64,000 bases of DNA from Actinophytocola algeriensis (GTDB lineage Bacteria; Actinomycetota; Actinomycetes; Mycobacteriales; Pseudonocardiaceae): contig NZ_JACHJQ010000007.1 of the NCBI RefSeq assembly GCF_014203735.1, positions 186,001 to 250,000 on the forward strand, given 5' to 3'. Both the position numbers and the translations under genes were made by a program. This document shows positions 17,890 to 26,339 of the stretch, piece by piece. Position 1 is the first letter of the stretch. Each line of letters begins with the position of its first letter. The notes below the pieces were generated by a model. That model was not told the DNA's origin. It saw only the letters and a program-made list of their open reading frames with translations, and did not search any database.

Positions 17890-18534
17890 ATGAGATTCCG
17901 GCCCATCTCGCCCGACCTGCTGCTCACCGAGGTGACCGAGACGATCATCACCCACGCAGGTGAGGAGTGGACCAGGGTGGGTGTCGACGGCGCGGCGCCC
18001 GCCGCGCCCGGCGCGTTCGCCGACCGCCTCGCCGACGCGCTGCGGCTGCGCGGGCGACCGGTCCGGCGGGTGTCCACGTCGGACTTCCTGCGGCCCGCGT
18101 CGCTGCGCTTCGAACGCGGCAGGACCGACCCGGACGCCCGCTACGACGACTGGCTCGACCTGGGCGGACTCGTTCGCGAGGTGTTCGAGCCGCTCGGACC
18201 CGGCGGTTCCGGGCGGATCCTGCCCACCCTGTGGAACGCCGAGGCCGACCGCGCCACCCGTGCGGAGTACGTGGACCTCCCGCCCGGCGGCGTGCTCGTG
18301 GTCGACGGCGAGCTGCTGCTCGGCCGTGGCCTCCCGTTCGACTGCTCCGTTCACCTCTGGCTCTCCCGTGCCGCGTTGCGCAGGCGCCTGCCGGAGGCCG
18401 ACGCGTGGTCGCTGCCTGCCATCGAGCGGTACCACTCGACCGTGCGGCCCCTGTACACGGCCGACTTCGCGGTGCGGGTGGACGACCCGGCCCACCCCGC
18501 CCTTCTCGACGGCGACAGTGTATCGAACACCTGA
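17890..18534 (+). CDS. uridine kinase-like protein with degenerate P-loop
   Basis: A 214-residue protein resembling actinobacterial proteins labelled uridine kinase. The pattern of the nucleoside kinase fold is present: an N-terminal strand ending [12 protein letters not shown] (about 30-41), then DFLRP, the WLDLGGLV segment, and [11 protein letters not shown] (about 135-145). However, the position of the Walker A loop lacks GKS/T, so phosphate binding must differ or be lost. The ATG at 17890 is chosen; the frame is open upstream through the repeat array. Substrate and activity are uncertain. Confidence 0.7.
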   Translation: MRFRPISPDLLLTEVTETIITHAGEEWTRVGVDGAAPAAPGAFADRLADALRLRGRPVRRVSTSDFLRPASLRFERGRTDPDARYDDWLDLGGLVREVFEPLGPGGSGRILPTLWNAEADRATRAEYVDLPPGGVLVVDGELLLGRGLPFDCSVHLWLSRAALRRRLPEADAWSLPAIERYHSTVRPLYTADFAVRVDDPAHPALLDGDSVSNT

Positions 18535-18646
18535 GCGACAGTCTCGGGGTGGCTGGCACGCGGGTCACACACGCGCGCGGTTGTCGGTGGCGTGCGGCAG
18601 ACTCAGGCCCGGCACTCGACTGTCCACCGCTCTGAGGGAGTAACAC

Positions 18647-19072
18647 ATGGCAACCACCCGCACCGCGAACGCCCACTGGGAGGGCGCGTTGCTCGACGGC
18701 TCCGGCACCGTGTCGCTGGACTCGTCCGGCATCGGCACCTACGAGGTGTCGTGGCCGTCCAGGGCGAACGAGGCGAACGGCAAGACCAGCCCGGAGGAGC
18801 TCATCGCGGCGGCGCACTCGACGTGCTACTCGATGGCACTCTCGCACGGGCTGGCCGGCGCGGGCACCCCGCCGCAGTCCGTCGACACCAAGGCCGAGGT
18901 GACCTTCCAGCCGGGTGAGGGCATCACCGGCATCCACCTGACCGTGCGGGCCAGCATCCCCGGCATCTCGGCGGAGGACTTCGCCAAGGCCGCCGAGGAC
19001 GCCAAGAAGAACTGCCCGGTGTCGGCGGCGCTGACCGGCACGACGATCACGCTGGACGCCGAACTCGTCTGA
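18647..19072 (+). CDS. OsmC-family peroxidase
   Basis: A 141-residue OsmC/Ohr-type protein that reduces organic hydroperoxides with a pair of reactive cysteines. The two are visible in AAHSTCYSMAL (about Cys60) and KKNCPVSAAL (about Cys125), with the glutamate of SPEELIAAAH between the domains. It has the good ribosome binding site GGGAG six bases before the ATG. Of the OsmC and Ohr branches, the opening ANAHWEGALLDGSGTV and the length favour OsmC. It is transcribed in line with the neighbouring kinase-like and acetyltransferase genes but with gaps of 112 and 51 bp. Confidence 0.9.
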   Translation: MATTRTANAHWEGALLDGSGTVSLDSSGIGTYEVSWPSRANEANGKTSPEELIAAAHSTCYSMALSHGLAGAGTPPQSVDTKAEVTFQPGEGITGIHLTVRASIPGISAEDFAKAAEDAKKNCPVSAALTGTTITLDAELV

Positions 19073-19096
19073 CTTCGCTCGTCAGGCATCGCTCCC

Positions 19097-19129
19097 GGTC
19101 ATGCCCGCGCGTACGGTGCGGGCATGACC
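19097..19129. promoter_or_regulatory. 12-bp inverted repeat over the acetyltransferase start
   Basis: GGTCATGCCCGC (19097-19108) and GCGGGCATGACC (19118-19129) are perfect complements with a 9-bp spacer; the right arm contains the ATG at 19124. As RNA it would form a stable stem that buries the start codon; as DNA it could be an operator. Confidence 0.5.
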
Positions 19130-19642
19130 GAGGGGATACGCCTGCGTCCGGTGACCGAACCGGACCTCGACACGCTCGACGAGATGTTCGCCGACCCGGC
19201 CCAGGTCGGCGAGTTCAACTGGAGCGGCTTCAGCGACCCGAGCCCGTGGCGGCGCCGGTACGCGGAGAACCGCCTGCTCGCCGACGACAAGAGCGTGCTC
19301 ATGATCGAGGCCGAGTCGGCGACGGTGGGTTTCGTGTCGTGGTACCGGCTGCAGACCGGGCAGGCGGCGCACGTCTTCCAGTTCGGGATCAGCCTGCTGC
19401 CCCCTGCGCGGGGGCGTGGGCTGGGGACGGCCACCCAGTCGTTGCTCGCGCGGTACCTGTTCGCGCAATCACCGGTGCACCGGATCCAGGCCGTGACCGA
19501 GGTTGAGAATGTCGTTGAGCAGCGGTCTCTGGAGAAGGCGGGGTTCGTGCGGGAGGCGGTGCTGAAGGAGCACACCTGGCGGGACGGTGCCTGGCGGGAC
19601 GAGGTGCTGTACCGGATGCTGCGCAGCGAGCTGCCTGCCTAG
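19124..19642 (+). CDS. GNAT-family N-acetyltransferase
   Basis: A 172-residue acetyl-CoA-dependent acetyltransferase of the RimJ/RimL type. It has the opening IRLRPVTEPDLDTL, the acetyl-CoA loop PARGRGLGTATQSLLARYLF (about 88-107) and the C-terminal NVVEQRSLEKAGFVREAVLK motif of the family. The acceptor (ribosomal protein, antibiotic or small amine) cannot be told from the sequence. The ATG lies within an inverted repeat. Its TAG stop is shared with the left end of the MITE-like element, so the element has inserted exactly at the end of this gene. Confidence 0.88.
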   Translation: MTEGIRLRPVTEPDLDTLDEMFADPAQVGEFNWSGFSDPSPWRRRYAENRLLADDKSVLMIEAESATVGFVSWYRLQTGQAAHVFQFGISLLPPARGRGLGTATQSLLARYLFAQSPVHRIQAVTEVENVVEQRSLEKAGFVREAVLKEHTWRDGAWRDEVLYRMLRSELPA

Positions 19643-19955
19643 TGCTGTGTCCACCAACGTTGCCAGGTCCTCCGGCGGGTCCGGCCAAGCCACGGTGATC
19701 GCCGTACCGGGACGGGCTGGTATTGCCGTGAAAGGCGCGTTCAGGACATCGCCAGCGCTGTGAAAGGCGCGTTGAGGGCGTTGAGCGCCCTGAAAGCGCC
19801 CTTCACGGCATGGCCAACGCCGTGAAAGCGCCTTTCACAGCACAACGGCACGCCGCGATGGTGCGGGAGACGCCGGAGGCAAAACCCACCCGGCGAGAAC
19901 GTCCGGCGAGGACAAACCACGAACCCCCGGCCAACGCAAGTGGACACAGCACTAG
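19639..19955. mobile_element. MITE-like element, intact copy, 317 bp
   Basis: Bounded by a perfect 16-bp inverted repeat, CTAGTGCTGTGTCCAC (19639-19654) and GTGGACACAGCACTAG (19940-19955). The interior carries several head-to-head copies of GTGAAAGGCGC / GCGCCTTTCAC that can fold into a long hairpin. No transposase gene fits inside. A second, rearranged copy lies at 9795-10181. Size, termini and lack of coding capacity fit a non-autonomous miniature element. The 148 bp between it and the next gene show nothing. Confidence 0.82.
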
Positions 19956-20103
19956 CAGTCAGCCCGGCAGGCCCCCGGGGTCCGCGGCCGGGTGGTGCGG
20001 CGCGACCTCACCGCGGTGGGCGCGTTCGATGACGAGCACGCGCAGTGTTCCACGAGCCGGGAAACCGTGCGACCACGTCAGCCGGGTTGACCATGATGGC
20101 CAC

Positions 20104-20730
20104 ATGGACCCCTCGATCCTGCTGGCCTTCGCCGTCGCCTGTGTCGTGATCAGTGTCGTGCCAGGGCCCGACATGATGTTCATCCTCGCCAACGGCATCG
20201 CGCGTGGGCGGGCCGCCGGGGTGGTCGCGGCGGCGGGCATGTCGACCGGGCTCGCGGGGCACACGGTCGCCGCGGCGCTCGGGCTCGGGGCCGTGTTGCA
20301 GGCCGCGCCCGTTGCGCTCGACGCGGTCCGGTTCGTGGGTGCGATCTTCCTGGTCTACCTGGCGATCAGCGCGTTGCGGTCGGCCAAGGACGTCGCCGAG
20401 ACCGCGCAGGCGAAGTTCGGCGGGCGGTCGTTGCGCCGCACCTACCTGATGGCGACGCTGGTCAACCTGTCCAACCCCAAGGTCGTGCTGTTCTACCTGG
20501 CGTTCTTCCCGCAGTTCGTGACCGAGGGCGGCTGGGCGATGCCGGTCCAGTTCCTGGTCATGGGCGGGATCCTCATCGTGCTCGGCTTCTGCGTCGACGC
20601 GACCGTCGGGCTCGCGGCCGGCGCCTTGTCCGCGCTGCTGCTGCGCAGGCCGGCGGTGCGGCGCTGGCTGAACCGGGTGTCGGCGGCCATCTTCGGTGCG
20701 CTCGCGGTGCGGCTGGTCGCCGACCGCTAG
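20104..20730 (+). CDS. LysE-family amino acid exporter
   Basis: A 208-residue membrane protein with five to six predicted membrane segments. The N-terminal VVPGPDMMFILANGIARG is the LysE/RhtB signature, and the central LMATLVNLSNPKVVLFYLAF (about 118-137) is the second conserved block. Family members export amino acids or related metabolites by proton exchange. The substrate is unknown. The ATG at 20104 is chosen by alignment to the family start. A glycosyltransferase gene follows 22 bp downstream. Confidence 0.9.
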   Translation: MDPSILLAFAVACVVISVVPGPDMMFILANGIARGRAAGVVAAAGMSTGLAGHTVAAALGLGAVLQAAPVALDAVRFVGAIFLVYLAISALRSAKDVAETAQAKFGGRSLRRTYLMATLVNLSNPKVVLFYLAFFPQFVTEGGWAMPVQFLVMGGILIVLGFCVDATVGLAAGALSALLLRRPAVRRWLNRVSAAIFGALAVRLVADR

Positions 20731-20752
20731 GCTCCCCCGCCGGGGGTGAGCC

Positions 20753-21922
20753 GTGGCGCGTCGATCGGGGGTCCTGGCGGTCGGCGGCGCCTGCCTGGTC
20801 GCGGCGGCCGTGCTGCTCCTGCTCGTCGACTGGGCCAACTTCATGGACCTGCGGGTCTACCGCGCGGGCGGGCAGGCCTTCATCGACGGGTTCGGCCTGT
20901 ACTCCGACGGGTTCGGCCGCGAGTACGGCACCGGTCTGCCGTTCACCTATCCGCCGGTCGCGGCGATGCTGTTCACCACCCTCGCCGTGGTGCCCGTCGC
21001 GGTGGCGGTCGCGGTGTTCACCGCGGTCTCGCTGGGTGCGCTCGCGGCCGTCGCGGTCATGGTGGTCCGGCGGCCGGTCACGCTGGTCGCCGCCGCCTTC
21101 GCGTTCGGGGTCGTGCTCGAACCGGTGCGCCTCACGCTCAGCTTCGGGCAGATCAACCTGGTACTGATGGTGCTCGTGGTCGCCGACTGCCTGCTGCCGC
21201 GCATGTGGTGGCCGCGCGGCACGCTGATCGGGCTCGCGGCCGCGGTCAAGCTGACCCCGTTCGCGTTCCTGCTGTACTTCGCCGCGCACCGGCGGTGGCG
21301 GCCGGTGGTCACCGCGGTGGGCGCGTTCGCCGCCGTGTCACTGCTGGTCTGGGCGCTGGCTCCCGAGGACACCCCGGCCTACCTGTCGACCGTGCTGGGC
21401 GACCCGACGAAGATCGGCGGGCTGACCTACACGGGCAACCAGTCGCTCAACGGGTTCTGGCACCGGCTCGGGCTCGGCGACACGCTCACGACCGCGCTGT
21501 GGCTCGCGTCCGCGCTGGTCGTTGCCGCGCTGGGCTGGGTCGCCGTGCGCAGAGCCCGCGTGGCGGGGGACGACCTCGGCGCGCTGCTCGCCGCCGCGAC
21601 CGCCGGGCTGCTCGCCTCGCCGGTGTCCTGGTCGCACCACTGGGTGTGGGCCATGCTCGCCGGGGCCTGGCTCGTGCCACGACTACGCGGATGGCGCTGG
21701 CCAGGGCGGATCGCCGCCGTCGCCGGTCTCCTCGTGTTCGTCGCGCCGCCGCACTGGGTGCTGCCCAACCGGTACGACCGCGAGCTGAACTGGTCGTGGT
21801 GGCAGCACGTCGTCGGCAACGAGTTCACCTGGTTAGGGCTCGCCCTGCTGGTGACTACAGCAGTCGTGTCGTCTCGGCGTCGTACACCAGCAGCCTGCCG
21901 GGAGCGGGTGCCGCGGTCATAG
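20753..21922 (+). CDS. GT87-type polyprenol-phosphate mannosyltransferase-like membrane protein
   Basis: A 389-residue integral membrane protein with about ten hydrophobic segments. The first luminal loop has DLRVYRAGGQAFIDGFGLYS (about 32-51) and FTYPPVAAMLF, typical of the DUF2029/GT87 alpha-1,2-mannosyltransferases that use polyprenyl-phosphate mannose to build lipomannan-type glycans; TYTGNQSLNGFWHRL and SPVSWSHHWVW are further family motifs. The start is a GTG with GGGGTGAG just upstream. Its last 68 bp overlap the end of the convergent ABC ATPase gene. Confidence 0.85.
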   Translation: MARRSGVLAVGGACLVAAAVLLLLVDWANFMDLRVYRAGGQAFIDGFGLYSDGFGREYGTGLPFTYPPVAAMLFTTLAVVPVAVAVAVFTAVSLGALAAVAVMVVRRPVTLVAAAFAFGVVLEPVRLTLSFGQINLVLMVLVVADCLLPRMWWPRGTLIGLAAAVKLTPFAFLLYFAAHRRWRPVVTAVGAFAAVSLLVWALAPEDTPAYLSTVLGDPTKIGGLTYTGNQSLNGFWHRLGLGDTLTTALWLASALVVAALGWVAVRRARVAGDDLGALLAAATAGLLASPVSWSHHWVWAMLAGAWLVPRLRGWRWPGRIAAVAGLLVFVAPPHWVLPNRYDRELNWSWWQHVVGNEFTWLGLALLVTTAVVSSRRRTPAACRERVPRS

Positions 21923-22907
21923 CCGTGCCCACCCGCGGTTCCTCGTGTTCCGGCACCGTCAGGCCGACGAGGACGTCGCCGGGGCACTCCAGTGTCACCA
22001 GGGACGTCACGCCCAGGTTCTCCACGATCGACACCGTGCCCGTGATGCCCTCCGCCGCGGGCGCCAGGTACTCGGGCCGGATGCCGGCCACCACCTTCGT
22101 ACCGTCCGCGAGCGACAGGTCCGGCGACGCCAGGCGGGCGCCCGCGACCTCGACGAACCCGTCGTGCGCCGTGCCGGTCAGCAGGTTCATCGGCGTGGAC
22201 CCGATGAAGTTCGCGACGAACGTGTCCGCCGGCCGCTGGAACACGTCCTTCGGCGTGCCCAGCTGACGGATGCGGCCGTCGGCCATGACCGCGATCCGGT
22301 CCGCGAGCGCCAGCGCCTCCGCCTGGTCGTGCGTCACGAACACCGTGGTCAGGCCCAGCTCGCGTTGCAGCCGCTTGAGGAACGTGCGTGCCTCCAGCCG
22401 CAGCCGCGCGTCCAGGTTGGACAGCGGCTCGTCCAGCAGCAGCACCTGCGCCTCCATGGCGATCGCCCGCGCCAGCGCCACCCGTTGCTGCTGCCCGCCG
22501 GACAGCTGGGCAGGCCGCCGCTCCAGCAGCTCCGCCAGCCCGAGTCCGGCGGACGTGGTGCTCGCCGCGTCCTGTTGCGCCTGTTTCGACGCCCTGCGCA
22601 CCCGCAGCGGGTACGCGATGTTCTGCGCCACCGTCATGTGCGGGAACAACGCGTAGTCCTGGAACACCATCGCCACGCCGCGCTTTCCCACGTCGGTGCG
22701 GGTGACGTCCCCGCCGCCGAGCGAGATCGTGCCCGACGACGACCGCTCCAGCCCGGCGATGGTCCGCAGCAGCGTGGTCTTGCCGCACCCGGACGGACCG
22801 AGCAGCGCGAAGAACTCCCCGTCGTCGATCGACAGGTCCAGGTCGTCCACCGCGCGCACCCCGTTGGGGTACACAGTGGACAGACCGGTCAGCTCGATAG
22901 CCGCCAT
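21855..22907 (-). CDS. carbohydrate ABC importer ATPase (UgpC/MsmK-like)
   Basis: A 350-residue ATPase that powers the sugar importer encoded just upstream. Walker A is GPSGCGKTT (about 38-46), the Q loop VFQDYALFPHMTVAQN, the signature LSGGQQQRVALARA (about 135-148), Walker B VLLLDEPLSNLD, and the switch histidine THDQAEA. A C-terminal TOBE domain (about 240-350, VVAGIRPEYL) marks it as a CUT1-type sugar ATPase. The start overlaps the upstream permease stop by one base (TGATG), so translation is coupled. Confidence 0.95.
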   Translation of the reverse strand: MAAIELTGLSTVYPNGVRAVDDLDLSIDDGEFFALLGPSGCGKTTLLRTIAGLERSSSGTISLGGGDVTRTDVGKRGVAMVFQDYALFPHMTVAQNIAYPLRVRRASKQAQQDAASTTSAGLGLAELLERRPAQLSGGQQQRVALARAIAMEAQVLLLDEPLSNLDARLRLEARTFLKRLQRELGLTTVFVTHDQAEALALADRIAVMADGRIRQLGTPKDVFQRPADTFVANFIGSTPMNLLTGTAHDGFVEVAGARLASPDLSLADGTKVVAGIRPEYLAPAAEGITGTVSIVENLGVTSLVTLECPGDVLVGLTVPEHEEPRVGTAMTAAPAPGRLLVYDAETTRLL

Positions 22908-23728
22908 CAGGCCTTGATCCCTCCGTGGAAGCGGAACCCGTACCGCTTGCTGACGAACAAGTACAGCGCCACCACCGGGATCGCGTAGAGCAGCGAGAAC
23001 ACCGGGATCACCGTCAGGTTCGCGCTGCCGCCCTCGTCCTTGAGCGTGCGCAGCAGCACGGCCGCCGGCTGCCCTGAGACATCGCGCAGCAGCAGGAACG
23101 GCAGCAGGAAGTTGCCCCAGGCCTGCACGAACGCCCACACCATGATGGTCGCGATGCCCGGCCGCGCCACGGGGAGCACGACGTGCAGCAGCACCTGTCC
23201 CGGCGAGGCGCCGAACACCCGCGCGGACTCCTCGTAGCTGCGGGGCACCGAGTCGATGAAGTCCTTCAGGATGAAGATCGCCGCGGGCAGCATGCCACCC
23301 GCGATCACCAGGCCCGTCGCGTACTGCGAGTTGATCAGGCCGAGCTGGAACATCATCACGAAGATCGGCACCATCGCCGCGGTGCCGGTGACCACGCTGG
23401 ACAGCAGCAACAGCACGTACAGCAGCGCGTCGCGGCCCGGGATCCGCACCCGCGACAGCGCGTACGAGGCGAGCGTGCCGAGTACCGTGGTCACGAGCGT
23501 CGCCACCGCGCACAGCACGATCGAGTTCAGCAGCGACCCGAGCGCGTAGGGGTGCTCGAACGTGATGCGCCAGTTGTCGAGCGTCCAGTCCGGCCAGCGC
23601 AGGCCGACGCCGGGGTCGCTGTCGAACGGGGCGGACGCGAGCCACAGCATGGGGATCGCGAAGAACGCCAGCAGTGCCGCGATCAGCACCGTGTACAGCG
23701 TGCGGCGCAGCATGGCGTGGAAGGTCAT
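22907..23728 (-). CDS. sugar ABC importer permease, MalG type
   Basis: A 273-residue CUT1-family permease with six predicted membrane segments. The cytoplasmic EAA loop is ESARVFGASPGQVLLHVVLP (about 175-194), with the expected EAA---G spacing, where the ATPase docks. It begins MTFHAMLRRTLYTVLIAALL, a first membrane segment close to the N-terminus as in MalG. It overlaps the first permease by four bases (ATGA) and the ATPase by one. The sugar is not predictable. Confidence 0.94.
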   Translation of the reverse strand: MTFHAMLRRTLYTVLIAALLAFFAIPMLWLASAPFDSDPGVGLRWPDWTLDNWRITFEHPYALGSLLNSIVLCAVATLVTTVLGTLASYALSRVRIPGRDALLYVLLLLSSVVTGTAAMVPIFVMMFQLGLINSQYATGLVIAGGMLPAAIFILKDFIDSVPRSYEESARVFGASPGQVLLHVVLPVARPGIATIMVWAFVQAWGNFLLPFLLLRDVSGQPAAVLLRTLKDEGGSANLTVIPVFSLLYAIPVVALYLFVSKRYGFRFHGGIKA

Positions 23729-24615
23729 GACCGCCTCCGCAGCAACAGCAGGTACAGCAGTGCCACCACGAGGTTCACGATCAGCAGCAGGAACGAGATG
23801 GCGGCCGAGTAGCCGAGCTCGCCGTTCGTGATGGCCTGCTGGTAGATGAACACCGGCAGCGTCTCCGACTCGTGGTTCGGCCCGCCCGCGGTGAGCAGGA
23901 ACGGCGTGAAGTCGTTGGCGGTCCACAGTGAGATCAGCAGCGTGTTGGTGAGCACGTGCCCGCGGATGTGCGGGAACACGATGTCCCGCACGGTCTGCCA
24001 GCCGCTCGCGCCGACCGTCCTCGCCGTCTCCAGCTGCGACGGCGGCACCGCGGCCAGCGCCGAGCTGTACAGCATCATAGAGAACGCGGTGCCGCGCCAC
24101 GTGTTGAAGACGATCAGCGACGCCATCGGGTACTCGACGAGCCAGGCCGTGGACTCGTTGCCCAGCAACGCGTTCAGCGTGCCGCCGTCGCGGTCGAGCA
24201 CGGCCGTCCACAGGTAGGCGACGACCACGCTCGGCAGGATCCACGCGAGCAGCACGAGTGCCTCGACGACCCGCCGGACCACGGGTTTCGCCGACCGCAG
24301 CACCCATGCGAGCCCGAACCCGAGCAGGTTCTGGCCGAGCACCGCGGACCCGAGGACGAACACCAGCGTCAGCCACAACGCGTTGCCGAACAGGGCGTCG
24401 TCGAGCGCCCCGAGGAAGTTCTCGAGCCCGACGAACGCGGGCGCGACCGACGCGGGCCCGGTGAGCGTGTAGTTCGTCAGTCCGATGTAGATGGTCCACA
24501 GCGCCGGGAAGACGAGGAACAGCCCGATGAGCAGGAGCGCGGGCGATACGAAGGCGACCGCCCGCGCCACACCCAGCCCGGAGGTGTCCCGTGTCCGATT
24601 GGTCGCCGCGCTCAT
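23725..24615 (-). CDS. sugar ABC importer permease, MalF type
   Basis: A 296-residue CUT1-family permease with six predicted membrane segments, the first at about 18-40. The EAA loop is LETARTVGASGWQTVRDIVF (about 200-219). It follows the binding-protein gene by 56 bp and overlaps the MalG-type permease by four bases, giving the usual order binding protein - MalF - MalG - ATPase. The ATG at 24615 (MSAATNRTRDTSG) is chosen from the family layout; the ribosome binding site is only a G-rich run. Confidence 0.94.
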   Translation of the reverse strand: MSAATNRTRDTSGLGVARAVAFVSPALLLIGLFLVFPALWTIYIGLTNYTLTGPASVAPAFVGLENFLGALDDALFGNALWLTLVFVLGSAVLGQNLLGFGLAWVLRSAKPVVRRVVEALVLLAWILPSVVVAYLWTAVLDRDGGTLNALLGNESTAWLVEYPMASLIVFNTWRGTAFSMMLYSSALAAVPPSQLETARTVGASGWQTVRDIVFPHIRGHVLTNTLLISLWTANDFTPFLLTAGGPNHESETLPVFIYQQAITNGELGYSAAISFLLLIVNLVVALLYLLLLRRRS

Positions 24616-24671
24616 CCCCCGCCCACCACCCCTACCCACTTCATCGCCGTCTTCCCTCGCTCCGCTCCCGG

Positions 24672-26075
24672 CTACCCCCGGGCAACCTTGTCCTCGCCCA
24701 CTTCCTTGACCAGCGCGTCCTGGTAGGCCGCCGCGGCCTCGTCGGCGGACTTGCCCGCGATGACGTCGGCGGTGGCCTGCTGCAGCGCGCTGGACACCTT
24801 CGGGTAGTCCGCGAGACCGGGCCGGAAGCGGGTGATCGGCAGGACCTCCTCGGCGATGAAGCTCAGCATCGGGTCGTTCTGGAGGACTTCCTCGTTCACG
24901 TCCTGGCGCTGCGTGACCTGGGCCGTGTCGCCGAGCCGCGCCTTGGTGGCCGCCGCCGAGTTCATGAACTCGAGCAGCTCCCACGCCTGCTGCGGGTACT
25001 TCGTGTTCGGGTTGATCACCCGCACCGACCCGCCGGACATGCTCACGAAGTCCTGCCCGCCGACGCCGGCGCCTGGGTTCATGGCGGGGATCTTCGCCCA
25101 GCCGACGGCGGCGTCCCGGTCGGCCATCTTGGCCACACCCACGGTCGGGTCGACGACCGAGCGCCAGAAGTAGTCGCTCTCGAACAGCATGCCGACCTTG
25201 TTCTGCGCGAACAGCTCGAACGACTTGTCGCGGCCCTTGGCCTCCTGCGCGAGCAGCGGGTCGCCGAGCTTGCCGCCGTAGACCTGCTGGTAGAAGTCGA
25301 GGACCTGCTTGACGTTCTCGGTGGCGCCCTGCCACTTGCCGTCCTGGTTGATCTCCGCTCCGGTGCTCGCGAGCAGCGGCAGGACGCCCTGCATGGTGGT
25401 CGCCTCGGTCATCGCGGTGCCCGCGTTGAGCTGCATGGGGATGACGCCGGGCAGCTGCTTGAGGGAGACGGCCGCCGCGGTGATCTCGTCCCAACTGGTC
25501 GGCTGCCAGTCCGCGGGCAACCCGACCTGCGCGAACAGCTTCTTGTTGAAGAAGATCACGCGCCCGTCGGTGCCGACCGGGATGCCGTACCGCTTGTCCT
25601 CGAACTCGCCGACCGCCTGGACCGCGTCGGGGATCTCGCCCCAGCCGTCCCACCGGTCGACCTCGTCCTTGCCGACCACGTCGTCGAGCGGCCGCACCTG
25701 GCCGCCCTGCGCGAACTCACCGAGCCAGATCCCGTCGATCTCGACGACGTCACCACCGATGTCGGTGTTGAAGTCGAGCGCGATCTTGGCCTTGTAGTCC
25801 GCGTCGTCCACGCCGATGCCGTCGTACTTGACGGTCACGTTGACGCCCTTGTCCTTCTGCTGCGTGGTGAACTCGGGGATCACCCAGTCGGTGACCCACT
25901 TCGCGGTGAGTTCGTTCTTCCCGCCCGCCACCGCGTTGGCTGTGACGGTGAGGGTCACGTCCTTGGCGTCGGCGTTGCGGCCGGTGTCCGACTCCTGCTG
26001 CTGCCCGAGGCAGCCGGCCAGGGCCATCGTCGTGACCGCGGCCGCGGTCAACGCCAGCGTGCGGCGAACTCGCAT
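24672..26075 (-). CDS. sugar-binding lipoprotein of the ABC importer
   Basis: A 467-residue extracytoplasmic solute-binding protein of the CUT1 (family 1) class. The signal MRVRRTLALTAAAVTTMALA is followed by the lipobox LAGC, so it should be anchored at Cys22 or so. Internal features of the fold are GGDVVEIDGIWLGEFAQGG and YGIPVGTDGRVIFFNKK. The ATG at 26075 has AGAGGTG nearby. It heads a four-gene importer operon; no linked regulator or glycosidase is present, so the sugar is unknown. Confidence 0.94.
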   Translation of the reverse strand: MRVRRTLALTAAAVTTMALAGCLGQQQESDTGRNADAKDVTLTVTANAVAGGKNELTAKWVTDWVIPEFTTQQKDKGVNVTVKYDGIGVDDADYKAKIALDFNTDIGGDVVEIDGIWLGEFAQGGQVRPLDDVVGKDEVDRWDGWGEIPDAVQAVGEFEDKRYGIPVGTDGRVIFFNKKLFAQVGLPADWQPTSWDEITAAAVSLKQLPGVIPMQLNAGTAMTEATTMQGVLPLLASTGAEINQDGKWQGATENVKQVLDFYQQVYGGKLGDPLLAQEAKGRDKSFELFAQNKVGMLFESDYFWRSVVDPTVGVAKMADRDAAVGWAKIPAMNPGAGVGGQDFVSMSGGSVRVINPNTKYPQQAWELLEFMNSAAATKARLGDTAQVTQRQDVNEEVLQNDPMLSFIAEEVLPITRFRPGLADYPKVSSALQQATADVIAGKSADEAAAAYQDALVKEVGEDKVARG

Positions 26076-26245
26076 CTCGGCACCTCTCGTCATCGAGTCC
26101 GTTGGTCTTTCACCAACAGTGGTCCGAACAGGACGGAGATTAGTGCCGATGGCACCCACAGCGCGAGCACAGCTTGGCCGCAACGCCCACCGAAGGCATG
26201 GGCGCAAGCCCACAGCGGCCGTCGGTTCTCGATATCAAGCCGGAG

Positions 26246-26336
26246 TTATCCACAGGCGACGGCCGCGGCCCCCCGAAATCCAGCGTAACGGCGAGCACCG
26301 ACAGAAACGGCCGCCGGACGACGAGCCTGTGGACAA
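26246..26336. promoter_or_regulatory. inverted pair of DnaA-box-like sites
   Basis: TTATCCACA (26246-26254, the classical consensus) and TGTGGACAA (26328-26336, the high-GC box on the other strand) face each other in the 264-bp gap between the binding-protein start and the PHP gene end. Between them GGCCCCCCGAAATCCAGCG resembles the left end of the 162-bp elements, so this may be a diverged third copy. The rest of the gap shows only the expected promoter space for the importer. Confidence 0.5.
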
Positions 26337-26339
26337 CCG

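Noticed and set aside
17595-18077. Upstream extension of dnaE through the repeat array
   Set aside because: The extra residues are repeat translation plus antisense of the kinase-like gene; the DnaE family starts at the PHP domain.
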